From Sycon ciliatum (lineage: Eukaryota > Porifera > Calcarea > Leucosolenida > Sycettidae), in assembly GCF_964019385.1 (NCBI RefSeq), contig NC_088643.1, forward strand, positions 691,855 to 755,854: a stretch of 64,000 bases of DNA, written 5' to 3'. Below are positions 42,428 through 53,103 of this stretch, in pieces (the stretch's first letter is position 1; every line of letters begins with the position of its first letter). The translations under genes and the position numbers were made by a program. The notes below the pieces were generated by a model. It made no database searches. It was not told the DNA's origin and saw only the letters and a program-made list of their open reading frames with translations.

Positions 42428-43912
42428 CCCTTTCACTGCCACTGTCGACGAAAGTCGACAGCGCATTCATGCACTCTGAGTGCCACTGTCGACGAAAGTC
42501 GACAAGCAAACATGCAGTCCCCAGTGCCACCGTCGACTTTTGTCGACAGGCAGACTTCACCCAGTTTGGGCCACTATTTTTGACTATTGGAGATGTTTAG
42601 CCGTGGTAGAGGGCCACTAGGCCCTAGAAGAGGTCCATACCCATCGAAATACGCTGCCAGAAGCATGGGTTGCCATTTGAAAAAATCGAACCAGCGTCGT
42701 TGAAAATGCGCATCTGATTTTTAGCCGAGCGGCGCGGAAGAAATCGGTTCTCACGCACTTCCACCTTCCTGAGTCGGTGCCAGTTTTTTTCTCTTTCCCG
42801 TAAACTTTCATTGCAAGGAGCATGACATTTGGTTCAGACTTGATGCCTAGCCATTACCCAAGACTCCAGGCGGCTATCCATTGCGATAGGCGGTTGGAGT
42901 CACGGGTAGAGACAACCACACGACGGATTCCTCACGGACGCATTCACTGCAAACTTGGCGGAAACAGCGCTGGCGGCGCTCACCGAGTCCAGAACTAAAC
43001 TTTTCTAAGAACTACCACGTTACAATGGCGACCAGCACAGTCAAGAGACACTACAGGTATGTCAGCTACAACATAATTATATTCTTTCTAAAACGACACC
43101 TACCTCAAGCTCAATACCTGACGATCTACTGCAAGCTGATGCGAAAGTGCATTACACCCGCGAACGCCGCGCTTGTCAACGGAACAGGGAAGCGCTTCAC
43201 TCTCCGAAGTCGAAATGTATTCGGACTGCTGATAGTCAGGAGAACAAACGACCACCATGGCGGCAGAACATTCCGCAGCTGTTCACCGACACGATCTGCT
43301 TCACCAAACGACTTACGATCGTTTCGTTCTCCGAGTTTTCTGGTGGCAACAACTAGAATTTCGTCCGCAACAACAGGACGAAAGTCTCTCGCAACTGAAG
43401 TCCTGTTGCCACGAAGACAGAGAACATTCCGCACGCCATCTCTTCTGCTTCCAGTGTTGTAGCTCTCCGGTCCACTGGCAGATCTTTCAATCCCAGCTAA
43501 CAAAAAAAGGATCTGCTTCTCTCTCCAAAACAACAACTAATTTTACTTCGCGAGTGTCCGGGCCGATCGTGTACATAGTGTATGTAGCGCATGCGGCGCA
43601 CGGCGCACTTTCGCATGACATGACATGCATTTTTGCACAGCGGCTGGCGCTAGAGCGCCCAGCACGGTTGTACTTCGGATTTTGCGATTTTTTTCGACGG
43701 CAATGGCTTCCTTTATGAGTTGTCTACCTACGATGTATACTTTGGAAAGCGATATTCCGTACAGAAAGTACCAAAAAATCCATGAAAAGTTGGCCTTTCG
43801 ATTTTTCGAGCTGGAGGCAAAAAGTGCCTGGCAGGGAGGGGGTGTACAGCTCAGCTGACAGCCTGGCAGGGAGCGCCTTGTCACCTTGAGTGGTCAGCTG
43901 GCAGTGAAAGGG
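42428..43912. mobile_element. piggyBac-like non-autonomous element, TTAA target site
   Basis: The ends ccctttcactgcca and tggcagtgaaaggg are flanked by TTAA (42,424-42,427 and 43,913-43,916). CCC-type ends plus TTAA are the signature of piggyBac transposons. The left end has three gtcgacgaaagtcgac-type palindromes. No transposase was recognised in 1.48 kb. Confidence 0.85.
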
Positions 43913-43916
43913 TTAA

Positions 43917-45165
43917 GCATGGTCATATGGGATAAGGCAAGAATTAAAGAGATGTTTTTAAAAACGAATTCAAACTAGGAACGCAGTAAACACAGTTATA
44001 CAGTACAGGCGGTGCAGATCAATGAGGGCGTTTGCTGAAAAGAAGATCAAAATGCTTCTGAAAAGACGCTGCGTCTTTTAGCATGGCCGGAAGGTGCTTA
44101 GCAAATGTAGTGCTGTGCTGGGTGCGCCACTCCACAGGCAAAGAATTAAAGAACAGTGCAGCACGATTTGAAAAGGAATTGACACCGTCAGTCGTCCGGA
44201 ATTTAGATATTGCAATAGCAGCATTAAAAGAGCTTCTTGTTGTCCTAGGGCCGGTTGAAACTTGAGGGAAAAGGTCCATCAGATTTGGGAGAGGGAAAAC
44301 GACATGATTAACATGGATAAATTTTGCAATGCTACGAATAAGGTAATGTTCAAATGGATCAATCGACAATCTAGCCAACAGCGGCATGACGTCATCTTGT
44401 AGTTTCGAGCCACAAGCAGCGCGTACAGAACGACGATAAACGGACGAGAGTCGCTGTCGGTCCTTGGCGGATAGCTTCATTGCAAAGCAAGAGCAGCAGT
44501 ATAGTAAGTCAGGCAGGATAACAGAGAGGATAAACTGCCGTGTTGCCTTCAAACTTAGTTGCCGAAAACACCGTCGAAGAGCGCCAACTTTTGTGCAAGT
44601 CTTCCTAACGATAAAGTCTATGTGACCAGACCAAGAAACATCACTGTCTACAATGACTCCCAGGATTCTCGTGCTAGACACTTGAGTCAGAGGCTGTTGG
44701 TTAAAAACGATTGGAGTTGAGAGGGGTTGAGAAGACTTAGAAATCATCAAAGTTACAGTCTTTGTTGTATTAATGCGCAGCCCAAGCTCGTCTAGATCCA
44801 TAGAAATTGCAGATAACGAATCAGTAACGGTAGCGACGGCCTCGGCTTGTGTACGTCTGCTGGCATACAACGTCATGTTGTCAGCGAACATCGGGAGCTT
44901 GCAAGAAAAGGCCTCTGCTGTCAATGGGAGCTTCCGTACATAGATGTTAAATAGAACTGGACCCAGAATGGTGCCCTGTGGCACGCCTCTAGTGATTGCC
45001 ACCAACGGAGATGTTCCAGTGTGGGTAACCACCCTCTGTTGTCTGGCACAAAGGTATGATCGGAACCAGGCCAGGGCCGCTCCCGAAATACCGACAGCTG
45101 CGAGAGCAAGAAGAAGCTGCTGATGCTTCACCATATCGAACGCTTTTTCAAATCAATACAGACAA
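43917..45165 (-). mobile_element. LINE, 5' truncated, different family
   Basis: This minus-strand RT fragment with its 3' UTR is in the large HAT intron. It is 5' truncated within the RT palm. The 3' UTR matches the fragment at 41,872. Confidence 0.82.
44019..45134 (-). CDS. LINE reverse transcriptase, C-terminal 371 codons
   Basis: The open frame has ITRGVPQGTILGPVLFN, then FADNMTLY at about residue 82 where the catalytic pair FADD is expected, then ILGVIVDSDVSWSGH and LPDLLYCCSCF. The second catalytic Asp is Asn, so this copy should lack polymerase activity although its frame is open. The sequence is clearly different from the other LINEs here. Confidence 0.85.
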   Translation of the reverse strand: MVKHQQLLLALAAVGISGAALAWFRSYLCARQQRVVTHTGTSPLVAITRGVPQGTILGPVLFNIYVRKLPLTAEAFSCKLPMFADNMTLYASRRTQAEAVATVTDSLSAISMDLDELGLRINTTKTVTLMISKSSQPLSTPIVFNQQPLTQVSSTRILGVIVDSDVSWSGHIDFIVRKTCTKVGALRRCFRQLSLKATRQFILSVILPDLLYCCSCFAMKLSAKDRQRLSSVYRRSVRAACGSKLQDDVMPLLARLSIDPFEHYLIRSIAKFIHVNHVVFPLPNLMDLFPQVSTGPRTTRSSFNAAIAISKFRTTDGVNSFSNRAALFFNSLPVEWRTQHSTTFAKHLPAMLKDAASFQKHFDLLFSKRPH

Positions 45166-45585
45166 CCGCCGTATGCAGTCCAGCGTCGCGCTCATACTCA
45201 CAACACTCGCACCATACACTACGTAAACAACGTAAACAATTTGAGGGTGATAACACTTTCCTTCTGTACACACAACACTGGCTTGTACAAGTGATTGAAG
45301 ATTGCCTCTAAAACTTTAAGCTGCATAATATGAGTAGACTCGCACGGCACAACACAGTGAAAGAAGAATCCGAGTACGAATGACAACAATCAGGATGACC
45401 CACCAAATCCTGTAAACTGCCGATTTCTTCACATCCAACTCCAGGTCACAATCACACCCGACCTCACCAGCCTCATCGCCATCCGCTTCATCCTAAGTAT
45501 CAACTTCTCCAACTGACTCATCTGAACGCTCCTCCTCTTCTCCCCCATCCACCGACCTCCGTGTTAGCACCTGGTCACCTCCTCC
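45166..45585. other. Unassigned sequence between a LINE and a Penelope-like element
   Basis: C/A-rich in its second half (acctcaccagcctcatcgcc); probably the 3' non-coding end of the Penelope-like element. No separate feature is seen. Confidence 0.35.
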
Positions 45586-47760
45586 CTACTCCACCGACTC
45601 ATCATCATGCTCCGCATCCTCCTCTTCGTCCGCTGACCTCCGTGCTCGTTTCCGGTTGCCTACTCCAACCGGCCCCGCAGCCCGCACGCCACCACCACTG
45701 AAGAAAACCGTGTAGTCCACAGCTGTACGACGCGGTCGTAAACACATGGATCTGGTCGCCACTGGTCCCGAGATTTTCTGTGGCGAGCCGGCCGTTGGTA
45801 TCAGATCATTGCATGTTGACTGTGGATCTGCCACATCCACCATGGATGGTTCCACGCCAGGTGCTCTAATAGTTGACGGTTCTGATCGCAACACGAGTGT
45901 AGGAGACACCACTGGCAAAGGAACGTTCCTCGGCCTGTCACACCCACTGTGCTGAGGAGCTGATGTAGACATGGGTGCAGTCGAAATGCTGTCAGTCGAT
46001 TCCGAAGTCTGCTTTGGAGGCTGCACTGGATTCTTTCTAGGCCGGCCGCGTCTAGGTCGCGTAGAGCGCTGGGATTCCGGTAGAATCTTCAATGGTACGT
46101 GTTGTTTGATGCGTGTGTACAGGTGTTGAACAGTCCTACCAACATACCGGCTACCACACTGCCGGCAATCAAACTGGTAAACCAGATGGCTAAGTTGGCT
46201 CGGCAAACATTAATAGGTTCTTGACCTTTCCAGGGCAGACACAAATAGATAGGGCACCTATCTGGACCAACGGTCGGTTCTTTGTCATTCACCGTGGCAT
46301 GGAGTATTTTGTTGAGCACATGATCTGGATAACCGTTCTTAATGAAAATTGATTTGAGGAAGTCCAACTCTGCCGACAGTTTGCTCTCAGAGCAAATGCG
46401 CTTTGCGCGATCGACAAGGTTGCGAACAAGATTCAATTTGTATTGTGTGGAACAGTATGAATCATAAACTATATACTGTCCTGTGAAGGTTGGCTTGCGG
46501 TAGACCGAGGTGACGGTACAAGTATCAGTCTTCTCGACTTGCACATCCAAAAAAGCCAGTTTTCCAGACTGCTCGTGCTCGCAAGTAAATTGCAGGGCAG
46601 GATGCAGGTTGTTAAGTAACTCCAGGAACACTTCGCTTTGCTCTTTGTTATCGAAATATGTGAATGAATCATCTACGAACCTTACGTCCAGATCTGGTCA
46701 CATACACGCTTCAATTCTCGACTCGCAATACGGTATTACCCTACGAAAATGTTGGCTAATACAGGTCCCAGCAGCGACCCCATGGCCACTCCGTCCACTT
46801 GCTTATACATTATATCGTTGAAAGAGAATTCCACGCCAAGCGTAACCTGTGTCATCAAACTCCGGAATGCCTCTTCTGGGAGCCAAGGAGTACTAGTATC
46901 ATCAATGTCGTTATTGTGGTACAAGGCTTGGGCACAAATGTCAATAGTCTCCATGACAGGCACATTAGTGAAGAGACTCACGACATCAAACGAGCACATA
47001 TGAGTATCCGAAGGTATGGGATTATTGTGAAGCATGTCAACAAAAGCAAACGTGTCCTTTACATTGCGCTTACAAAAATGTTCCTGGACCGGCTGCAGCA
47101 TGCCACATAACCACTTCGAGATACCATACTGCGGTGAAGCAGTCATCGACAAGATGGGGCGAAGCGGACAAGATGTCTTATGAATCTTAGAGAGTCCATA
47201 CAATCTCGGTCGTGCAGAACCAATAGGCTTCATTCTCAGGAACTCGGATTTTGTAATTTCCTCCTGCAGTTTGAGTTTCTTAAGATATGATGCTAGGTGT
47301 GCTTCCACTGTGGCTGTTCTATCATGCATGGAGACAGGGCCAATAAGCTGGAATTTCGTTGTGTCTTGCAGGATGGTGGCCATTTTGTTAATGTAATCCT
47401 CATGGGTTATCAAGACCGTCGCACGGCCTTTATCCGGACGTGTAACAATGATATCGTGGCGATTTAAGAGTTCTCGGCGTGCTTTTAGGTGCTCTTTCGA
47501 CAATGAGAAGGACTTCAGGTCAGGTGGTTTGTGCGCATGTTCTTCACCGAGCGCTCTGATGGTAGCATCGCATATTGACTTCTGTGCCTCCGAACTTGGG
47601 GAGAATTCATGTATCTTGCGATAAAATAATTCAAACTCGGTCATTACTATTTCTCTTTTGTTAGATGAGGGCGGAATGCCGTAGTCAGTGTCGACATATA
47701 TGAAATGCTTACTGTGCAATTTGTTGTCTTTGTAGCTATATTAAAACTGCTGTTTCCGAA
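45586..47760 (-). mobile_element. Penelope-like element with GIY-YIG endonuclease, broken
   Basis: The minus strand carries, in order, an N-terminal region, an RT (RPRLYGLSKIHK, FDVVSLFTNVPV, VDGVAMGSLLGPV) and a C-terminal GIY-YIG endonuclease (LVYQFDCRQCGSRYVGRT, LYTRIKQH). After the nuclease come about 170 further residues with an AT-hook-like block (RPRRGRPRKNP) and Ser/Pro-rich sequence. It is incomplete and broken in about two places. It lies in the intron between the last two HAT core exons. Confidence 0.85.
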
Positions 47761-47774
47761 ACGCTTGTTCAGAT

Positions 47775-48775
47775 AGTAGTAGTAGTAGTAGTAGTAGTAT
47801 TTATTATTTTACTAGGGCAATCCCCACAGACTGTGAGTCTTTTTACAGGGTACCCTAGGTAAGTGTGTGGAATAGAGCTGAATGAAGAAAGCCGTAAGTG
47901 ACTGAAATAGAGTAAAGAAAAAAGAAAACGGTGGCTGCATACTGTGCCATTATGTGTTGCAAAAGAGGCTGCGAAGAGTACTGTTGAACATTGCAAAGGA
48001 GGCTGCCTGGCGGCATGCTGCTGGAAGCGATTTCCACCTGTCAGCAGCCAGGTAGGGCAAAGCATAGAAACCATACCGTGACGAAGCATTAGGCAGGGCT
48101 AAAGCCGGGGCGGACTGTCCCCTGGTCAAGGCATTGGTATAGTTGCTATTTGATCTAAGTACAAAAAGCTCGGCTAGTAGAGGGCTGCGGCGGCCATGCA
48201 CACATTGATAGACATTGCAACATATTTTTAGGTTATAGCTTATAACGGATGGCGACAGGAATGATTTTGTGGCGGTGACAAATGGTGGCTGTTGGGTGGC
48301 ATGGTGGGTAGCCAAATGTAATCCTGAGGCTACGCTTGAAGCATCGAATGAGTGTGTTGTATAGGGTTGCTGATATCGTGTGAACGTAGCAGTTGCTGGC
48401 GTACTCCATGGTGGATTGGATAATGCTTAGGTAAAAGGAGCGTTGTGCCTGGGTGGTCATGTGATGTCGTATTCTGTGGAATGCGGCCAGCTTACGGTTG
48501 ACGTCAGCTACAACTTTCCCGACCTGCTCCTTGAAGGCAAGGTGCTGGTCAACTAGCACTCCAAGGTAACAGACACACTGGGAAGGAGATACTGGGAAGT
48601 TACCACAGATGACAGTGAAGGTAGGTGGAACTGGGGTTGTCTTCCGGTGGACGATTAATAGTTGCGTTTTGTCGGGGTTCAGTAGGAAGCCCAGTATCTG
48701 CCACCGATACCTCATCCAAAGGGTATCAAACAACATGGGAGTACATACAGAAGATGCCAGTGTAGCGTCAGTGAT
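47775..48775 (-). mobile_element. LINE fragment, same family as 4,588-6,735
   Basis: It has a (TAG)n tail, then the shared 3' UTR (gggcaatccccacag, tttttacagggtaccct) and the C-terminal third of the RT in two frames (48,736-48,233 and 48,315-47,950; NPDKTQLLIVHRKTT, YLGVLVDQHLAF, ALPYLAADRWKSLP). It is 5' truncated after the catalytic motif and older than the copy at 4.6 kb. Confidence 0.82.
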
Positions 48776-48871
48776 CTACGTATTGAATTTACGACAGTTG
48801 TGCATGTTCTTTGTGAGGATATACTTGCAGTCTAATGTTGGTCATCCTTTCTCACTTTTTTGATCTTTCAG

Positions 48872-49024
48872 AATATTCACCAGTCTACACTTCAAGATGG
48901 AGTCAGCGTACCCTCCGGTTTGCCATACTTTGAGGGTGATTACTGGCCTAACATGGTTGAGCAGATCATCCAGGACATAAGAAAGGAGGAGGAAGAAGAG
49001 AAGAAGATTGCAGCTGAGGCCGAG
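48872..49024 (+). CDS. KAT3 B exon: HAT domain, late part
   Basis: NIHQSTLQDGVSVPSGLPYF then EGDYWPNMVEQIIQDIRKEE matches CBP DIFKQATEDRLTSAKELPYF and EGDFWPNVLEESIKELEQEE. Phase 0 in. The donor is weak: gag|gtgtgc (phase 0), with gaggt|gtgcat two bases on as an alternative. Confidence 0.92.
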
Positions 49025-49485
49025 GTGTGCATTGTCTCCAGTGCGGCTTAACAGCTGATTTTTTACATCTTTTTCGAACACTTATAATAAACTCCACCCC
49101 AAACCTTTTACCACACTGGGCGGATGTCATTTTGGCATCAGTAGTAGTTCGTCTTGTGACTATTGGCAATTTGAATGGTTCAATGCTGCTGAGATGGTGG
49201 AGTGCATGGGATTCATGTGTTTTTAATTGTAACAACTCACCGCTACGGAATTTTGAAGAAACTACCTCATGCGTTGGTTGCTTACGCTTTTCCTGCTGAC
49301 TTGACCCGTAACTGACTTACGACAACACCATCCAGAGCACATAATGAGTCCACTGAACGGAAAAGTGGGAAAGGTGCACTCTCGAACATTGAGAGCAACG
49401 AACTTTCTTAAAATCATCGCCGAAGTTGCTACAACCGATGAGGTATGTTGTTGTGTGCCTGTATATTGCCCAACATGTCAAGCAG
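49025..49485 (+). other. Intron or intron-exon-intron of uncertain structure
   Basis: A splice-flanked segment at about 49,336-49,442 (ccatccag ... gatgag|gtatgt) is open in one frame (MSPLNGKVGKVHSRTL), but its phase does not fit the neighbouring exons and it does not resemble CBP. It is left unassigned. Confidence 0.4.
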
Positions 49486-49608
49486 AAGAGTGGCAAGAAG
49501 GGATGCTCACGGAAGTCTGGCAACAAGAGCGGGCTGCAGAAGAGCAAGCCAGCACAGAAGAGGGATGTCGCTGTGCGTGTGCTGACCCTGGTGGAGAAGC
49601 ACAAAGAT
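49486..49608 (+). CDS. KAT3 B exon: Lys-rich autoacetylation-loop-like segment
   Basis: KSGKKGCSRKSGNKSGLQKS and VRVLTLVEKHKD correspond to the Lys-rich loop and LYATMEKHKE of CBP. In p300 this loop is autoacetylated to activate the enzyme. Phase 0-0, acceptor aagcag (start could be 3 bases earlier), donor gat|gtaggt. Confidence 0.85.
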
Positions 49609-49930
49609 GTAGGTCGCTGTTTTGTGTGTTTCACTCTTTCTTTGCGCTACGTTTCCGGTCTCTCGTTGGCTGCGCTGACAAGTTCGATTACACATGCGTT
49701 TCTTCGGGGTGTAAATAGCATAGAAAGATGTTCGCTCCCCCCACCGGAGCTCGCGCTTTTCCACGAACTTTACTTAACTTGTTTGTTCAGTATCATGGTG
49801 TATATCATTATGGTACTGGTTTGTGAAATATTGCCTTCGGCTGTTACTCCTTTAGCGAGACCAGTTCTGCTAGTTCTGCTAGTAGCATAATACCTTCTAC
49901 AGTCCATTCATTGGAAACTGGCACCCTAAC

Positions 49931-50114
49931 TTGTTGGTGTCTCCCGCACATAGTTGTTGGTGTCTCCCGCACATAGTTGTTGGTGTCTCCCGCACATAGT
50001 TGTTGGTGTCTCCCGCACATAGTTGTTGGTGTCTCCCGCACATAGTTGTTGGTGTCTCCCGCACATAGTTGTTGGTGTCTCCCGCACATAGTTGTTGGTG
50101 TCTCCCGCACATAG
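49931..50114. repeat. 23-bp minisatellite, 8 exact units
   Basis: Eight identical copies of ttgttggtgtctcccgcacatag lie in the intron before the ZZ exon. Copy A has none at the matching place (about 290-350). Confidence 0.95.
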
Positions 50115-50494
50115 TTGTAGATATTGTGAAAACAACAGTACATCCTGCATTGTGTGACCTATGCAATTACTCCTTGCCACATTTGAGGCCAGAAAAGTCC
50201 AAGAACAGGGTAAATAGAAATTGGGACAGGTATGCTATGGCAAAATGTATGGAGAAGCAGATCCCAAACCCAGATTTTTGAGATTTAAAGTGTGTTTTTG
50301 ATCCTCAATTCGGCCCAAATCAAACTTTCAAAAGCCAGCGGGACTGTTTCCAATGAATAGACTGTAGTAACTTAGATCATGCCCTAGTAGTTCCTAGCTC
50401 CTTGGAGGTTGCTGGCATTGTGTCCTACCCCTATTTGTTGTATTCGTTGCTGCCACATAATATAATTAGCTTTATTCTTGTTCTCTTTGGCCAG

Positions 50495-50776
50495 GTGTTC
50501 TTCACCATTCGACTGATACCTGCGAACAAGGTTGCGGACCTCGAGCCCATACAGGATGTGGACGAGCTGCGAAGTGGCGATCTGATGGAGGGCCGGGACT
50601 CATTTCTTACCTACTGTCGCGAGAACCGTTTTGAGTTTTCGTCTGTGCGCCGCGCGCGGTACACTACGATGTGCATGCTCATTGAGCTGCACGGCCAGTC
50701 CAATGTCTTCGGCTACTTCTGCAATAAATGCTCTGCTGCCATTATTGGAAGTCGTTCCCATTGCACAGTGTGTGAG
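50495..50776 (+). CDS. KAT3 B exon: end of HAT and start of ZZ
   Basis: The 282-nt twin of the exon at 446-727, same phase and splice sites, with only a few substitutions (PANKVADL for PADKVADL, TTMCML for ATLCML). All ZZ cysteines are kept. Confidence 0.93.
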
Positions 50777-51064
50777 GTAAGTCTGCCGTGGCAAATATTG
50801 CTATTGACCAGTGTGTGTGTGTTTCCAGATTTTGTTTGTATCTGTTGTCTCAAGTTCTCTTAGTTCTTCTAGAGTAGACTGTACACAGAGGTACACGATA
50901 GAATTTTTATCCACATGAATGTAGCTTCTTCTGTACAACATGCAACACCTGCAGATTGCAGTTTCTTTACTCACCAGTAGTGTCCAAATCTGCCTCCATT
51001 CTGTATCCGATTGTTGTTTTGTATGTGTTTGTGCTTTGTACGTGTTTGTGCCTCCTTGTGCTAG

Positions 51065-51571
51065 GATTATGACCTGTGTTCTAAGTGCTATCAGGAACAC
51101 GGCCATGATCACCCGATGGAGCAGATCCACAACATGGTCGGTGGTGATGAAAGCTTTGAAGGTGCCACGGGAAAATCTCAGCAACCTAAGAACCAGCGCT
51201 GCTACATCAAGCGGTGTCTGGACAGTCTTGTTCATGCGTGCCAATGCTCAGCCCCCGAAGGAACCTGTAGCGAACCGAGTTGTGGCAAAATGAAGAGAGT
51301 AGTTGTCCATATCCGCACTTGCAAGCTCAAGTCTAATGGAAACTGTCAAATATGCCGTCAGCTCCTGCTTCTATGTTGCTATCACGCTAAGCACTGCAAA
51401 TCCTCACCATGTCCAGTGCCGCTTTGTACGAATTTCAAGCAACGAAAACAGCAGCGAGCAATGAAGGGCCGGCATATGCAGAATATACTTATGCAGCGCC
51501 GGATGGCAGCCATGAACATGGGTGACAGCAGTGCACCCGCAATTCTGCAGCAGCAGCAGCAGCAACAGTAG
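51065..51571 (+). CDS. KAT3 B last coding exon up to premature stop: ZZ end and TAZ2
   Basis: It codes for DYDLCSKCYQEHGHDH and a complete TAZ2 (CLDSLVHACQC, CGKMKRVVVHIRTC, CQICRQLLLLCCYHAKHC), then MQRRMAAMNMGDSSAPAIL and Gln residues. It ends at TAG 51,569-51,571, which stands where copy A has CAG (Gln). The truncation removes about 500 residues of Q-rich tail. Because the stop is in the last exon, nonsense-mediated decay need not follow, so a TAZ2-ending protein is plausible. Confidence 0.88.
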   Translation, partial: DYDLCSKCYQEHGHDHPMEQIHNMVGGDESFEGATGKSQQPKNQRCYIKRCLDSLVHACQCSAPEGTCSEPSCGKMKRVVVHIRTCKLKSNGNCQICRQLLLLCCYHAKHCKSSPCPVPLCTNFKQRKQQRAMKGRHMQNILMQRRMAAMNMGDSSAPAILQQQQQQQ

Positions 51572-53103
51572 CAGACTCCTGCTGAATCTAGTGCTGGCAA
51601 CAATACAGCGAGTGAGATTGGGAAGCGTATGGCTACCCCAGATCAGGTATCTACACCGAGTTCCAATCAACTGAGGTCCAACCACAGTGGTTATCTGGTA
51701 ATATCCAGCAGTCCCTAGCTGTCACATCTATGCAGAGTCTGCCGTCTGCAGCGTCTTTATTGCAGCCGCCTAACAGTGCATCGCCAACTCTTGCAGCCAG
51801 TAGCCAGCAGTTTAATGCTGCAGCTGCTGCCATGGGCCTGAATCCAGCAGCTGCTCAGCATACCGGTCAAAGTTCTGCTGCTAACTCTCAGCTGATGCGC
51901 ATTATAATGAATGACAGCAAGGCGCTCAGTCCCCAGCAGCAGCAACAGCTTCAACGCCAACGTATGCACCAAATGCAAATGCAGGCACTGGCATCAAAGA
52001 CGCAACAGCAGGCGAAGCAACATCAACAGCAACAGCAGCAGCAACAGCAACAGCAGCGGGGAGATCTCAACCGTCAGCAGCTGGTGGAGGCAGACCGTCA
52101 GCAAAAGTTAGCGCTCATGCTTCGAAATATTCAGTCCCAACCTGGTGTCGCTACTCAGGGCGCTGCGAACAACGGAACGCTGGGCGGTGCGCAGGCCGAG
52201 TTTCCTTCTCAGCAAGCAGTTCAAGAGTACTCCAAGTCACATCATCTACCTGCCAATCAAGCCAGGGCCATGCTTATTAGCTACATTCGAAAGAAGCAGC
52301 AGAAACGTCTTTAGCAGCAACAAAAGCAGTACCAACAGCTAATGCAGCAAAGGCAACAGGCAACATCAGATCAGCAGTCACTTCAGCAGCAGCAGCAGCA
52401 GATGTCGCTTGCCCAGCAAGCTAATGCTGTTACTGACAAACTGCAGCAGTTCCAGCTGCAACTGCAACAGCAGCAACAGCCAGCCACACAGCAACTGCAA
52501 CACCTTCGGCAGATTCAACAATTGCAGCTTCAACAGCAGCACAAACAGCAATTGCAGGCTACCAGTGAACAGCAACAGCAGCAATTACAGCAGATGCAGC
52601 AGATCCAACAACTCCAAGAGCAGCAGCAGCGACAGCAGCATGAGCAGTCGCAGGCACTTCAGCAACAGCAGCAAGCTCTGAGTGCTGCTGCTTCTGGCCA
52701 CGCTGCTTCCAGTCTGTCTTCCGATTCTGGAATCGCAGATGTTGCCCTTGGAATGCCATCGTCGGCTAGCTCAGCCAATGTTCTGCAGCAAATGGCAAAT
52801 AGCACATCTCCACCAGCTGCGAACAACATCTTATCGAATGCATCTGCCGGTGCGCTAAAGTCCTCGCCATCACCAGTTGGATCTCTAGCTGGCCTACCTA
52901 GTACTATGCAGCCTTCACCAAGCATGATGCCATCTGAACTTGGTGGCTTTGAGAAGCTGCTGTCGGATCCCATGATGACCAGTTCGCCATCGCTGTCGGG
53001 TTATAACAGTTTGCCGTCAATGGTAAACCCTGTTGATGATGTCCTGGCCGATCCATGCTCTTCATCTGGTGATAAGCTGGAGCATCTGATCAACACTCTG
53101 TAA
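51572..53103 (+). pseudogene. Broken remainder of the copy B C-terminal exon
   Basis: It aligns to copy A 1,504-3,070. After the first TAG there is a 2-bp insertion near 51,684 (aaccacagtgg against aaccagtgg), a second TAG at 52,312-52,314 (again from CAG), and then an open stretch (52,342-53,103) to the ancestral TAA. The conserved end (ELGGFEKLLSDPMM, NPVDDVLADP) is nearly unchanged, so decay is recent. Confidence 0.85.

Noticed and set aside
49336-49442. Candidate extra KAT3 exon (MSPLNGK...)
   Set aside because: Flanked by AG and GT, but the phase fits neither neighbour and there is no likeness to CBP. Kept only as uncertain.
49844-50180. Open frames on the minus strand with repeated ETPTT-type residues; CRISPR-like look
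   Set aside because: This is a 23-bp tandem minisatellite with no spacers, read in three frames.
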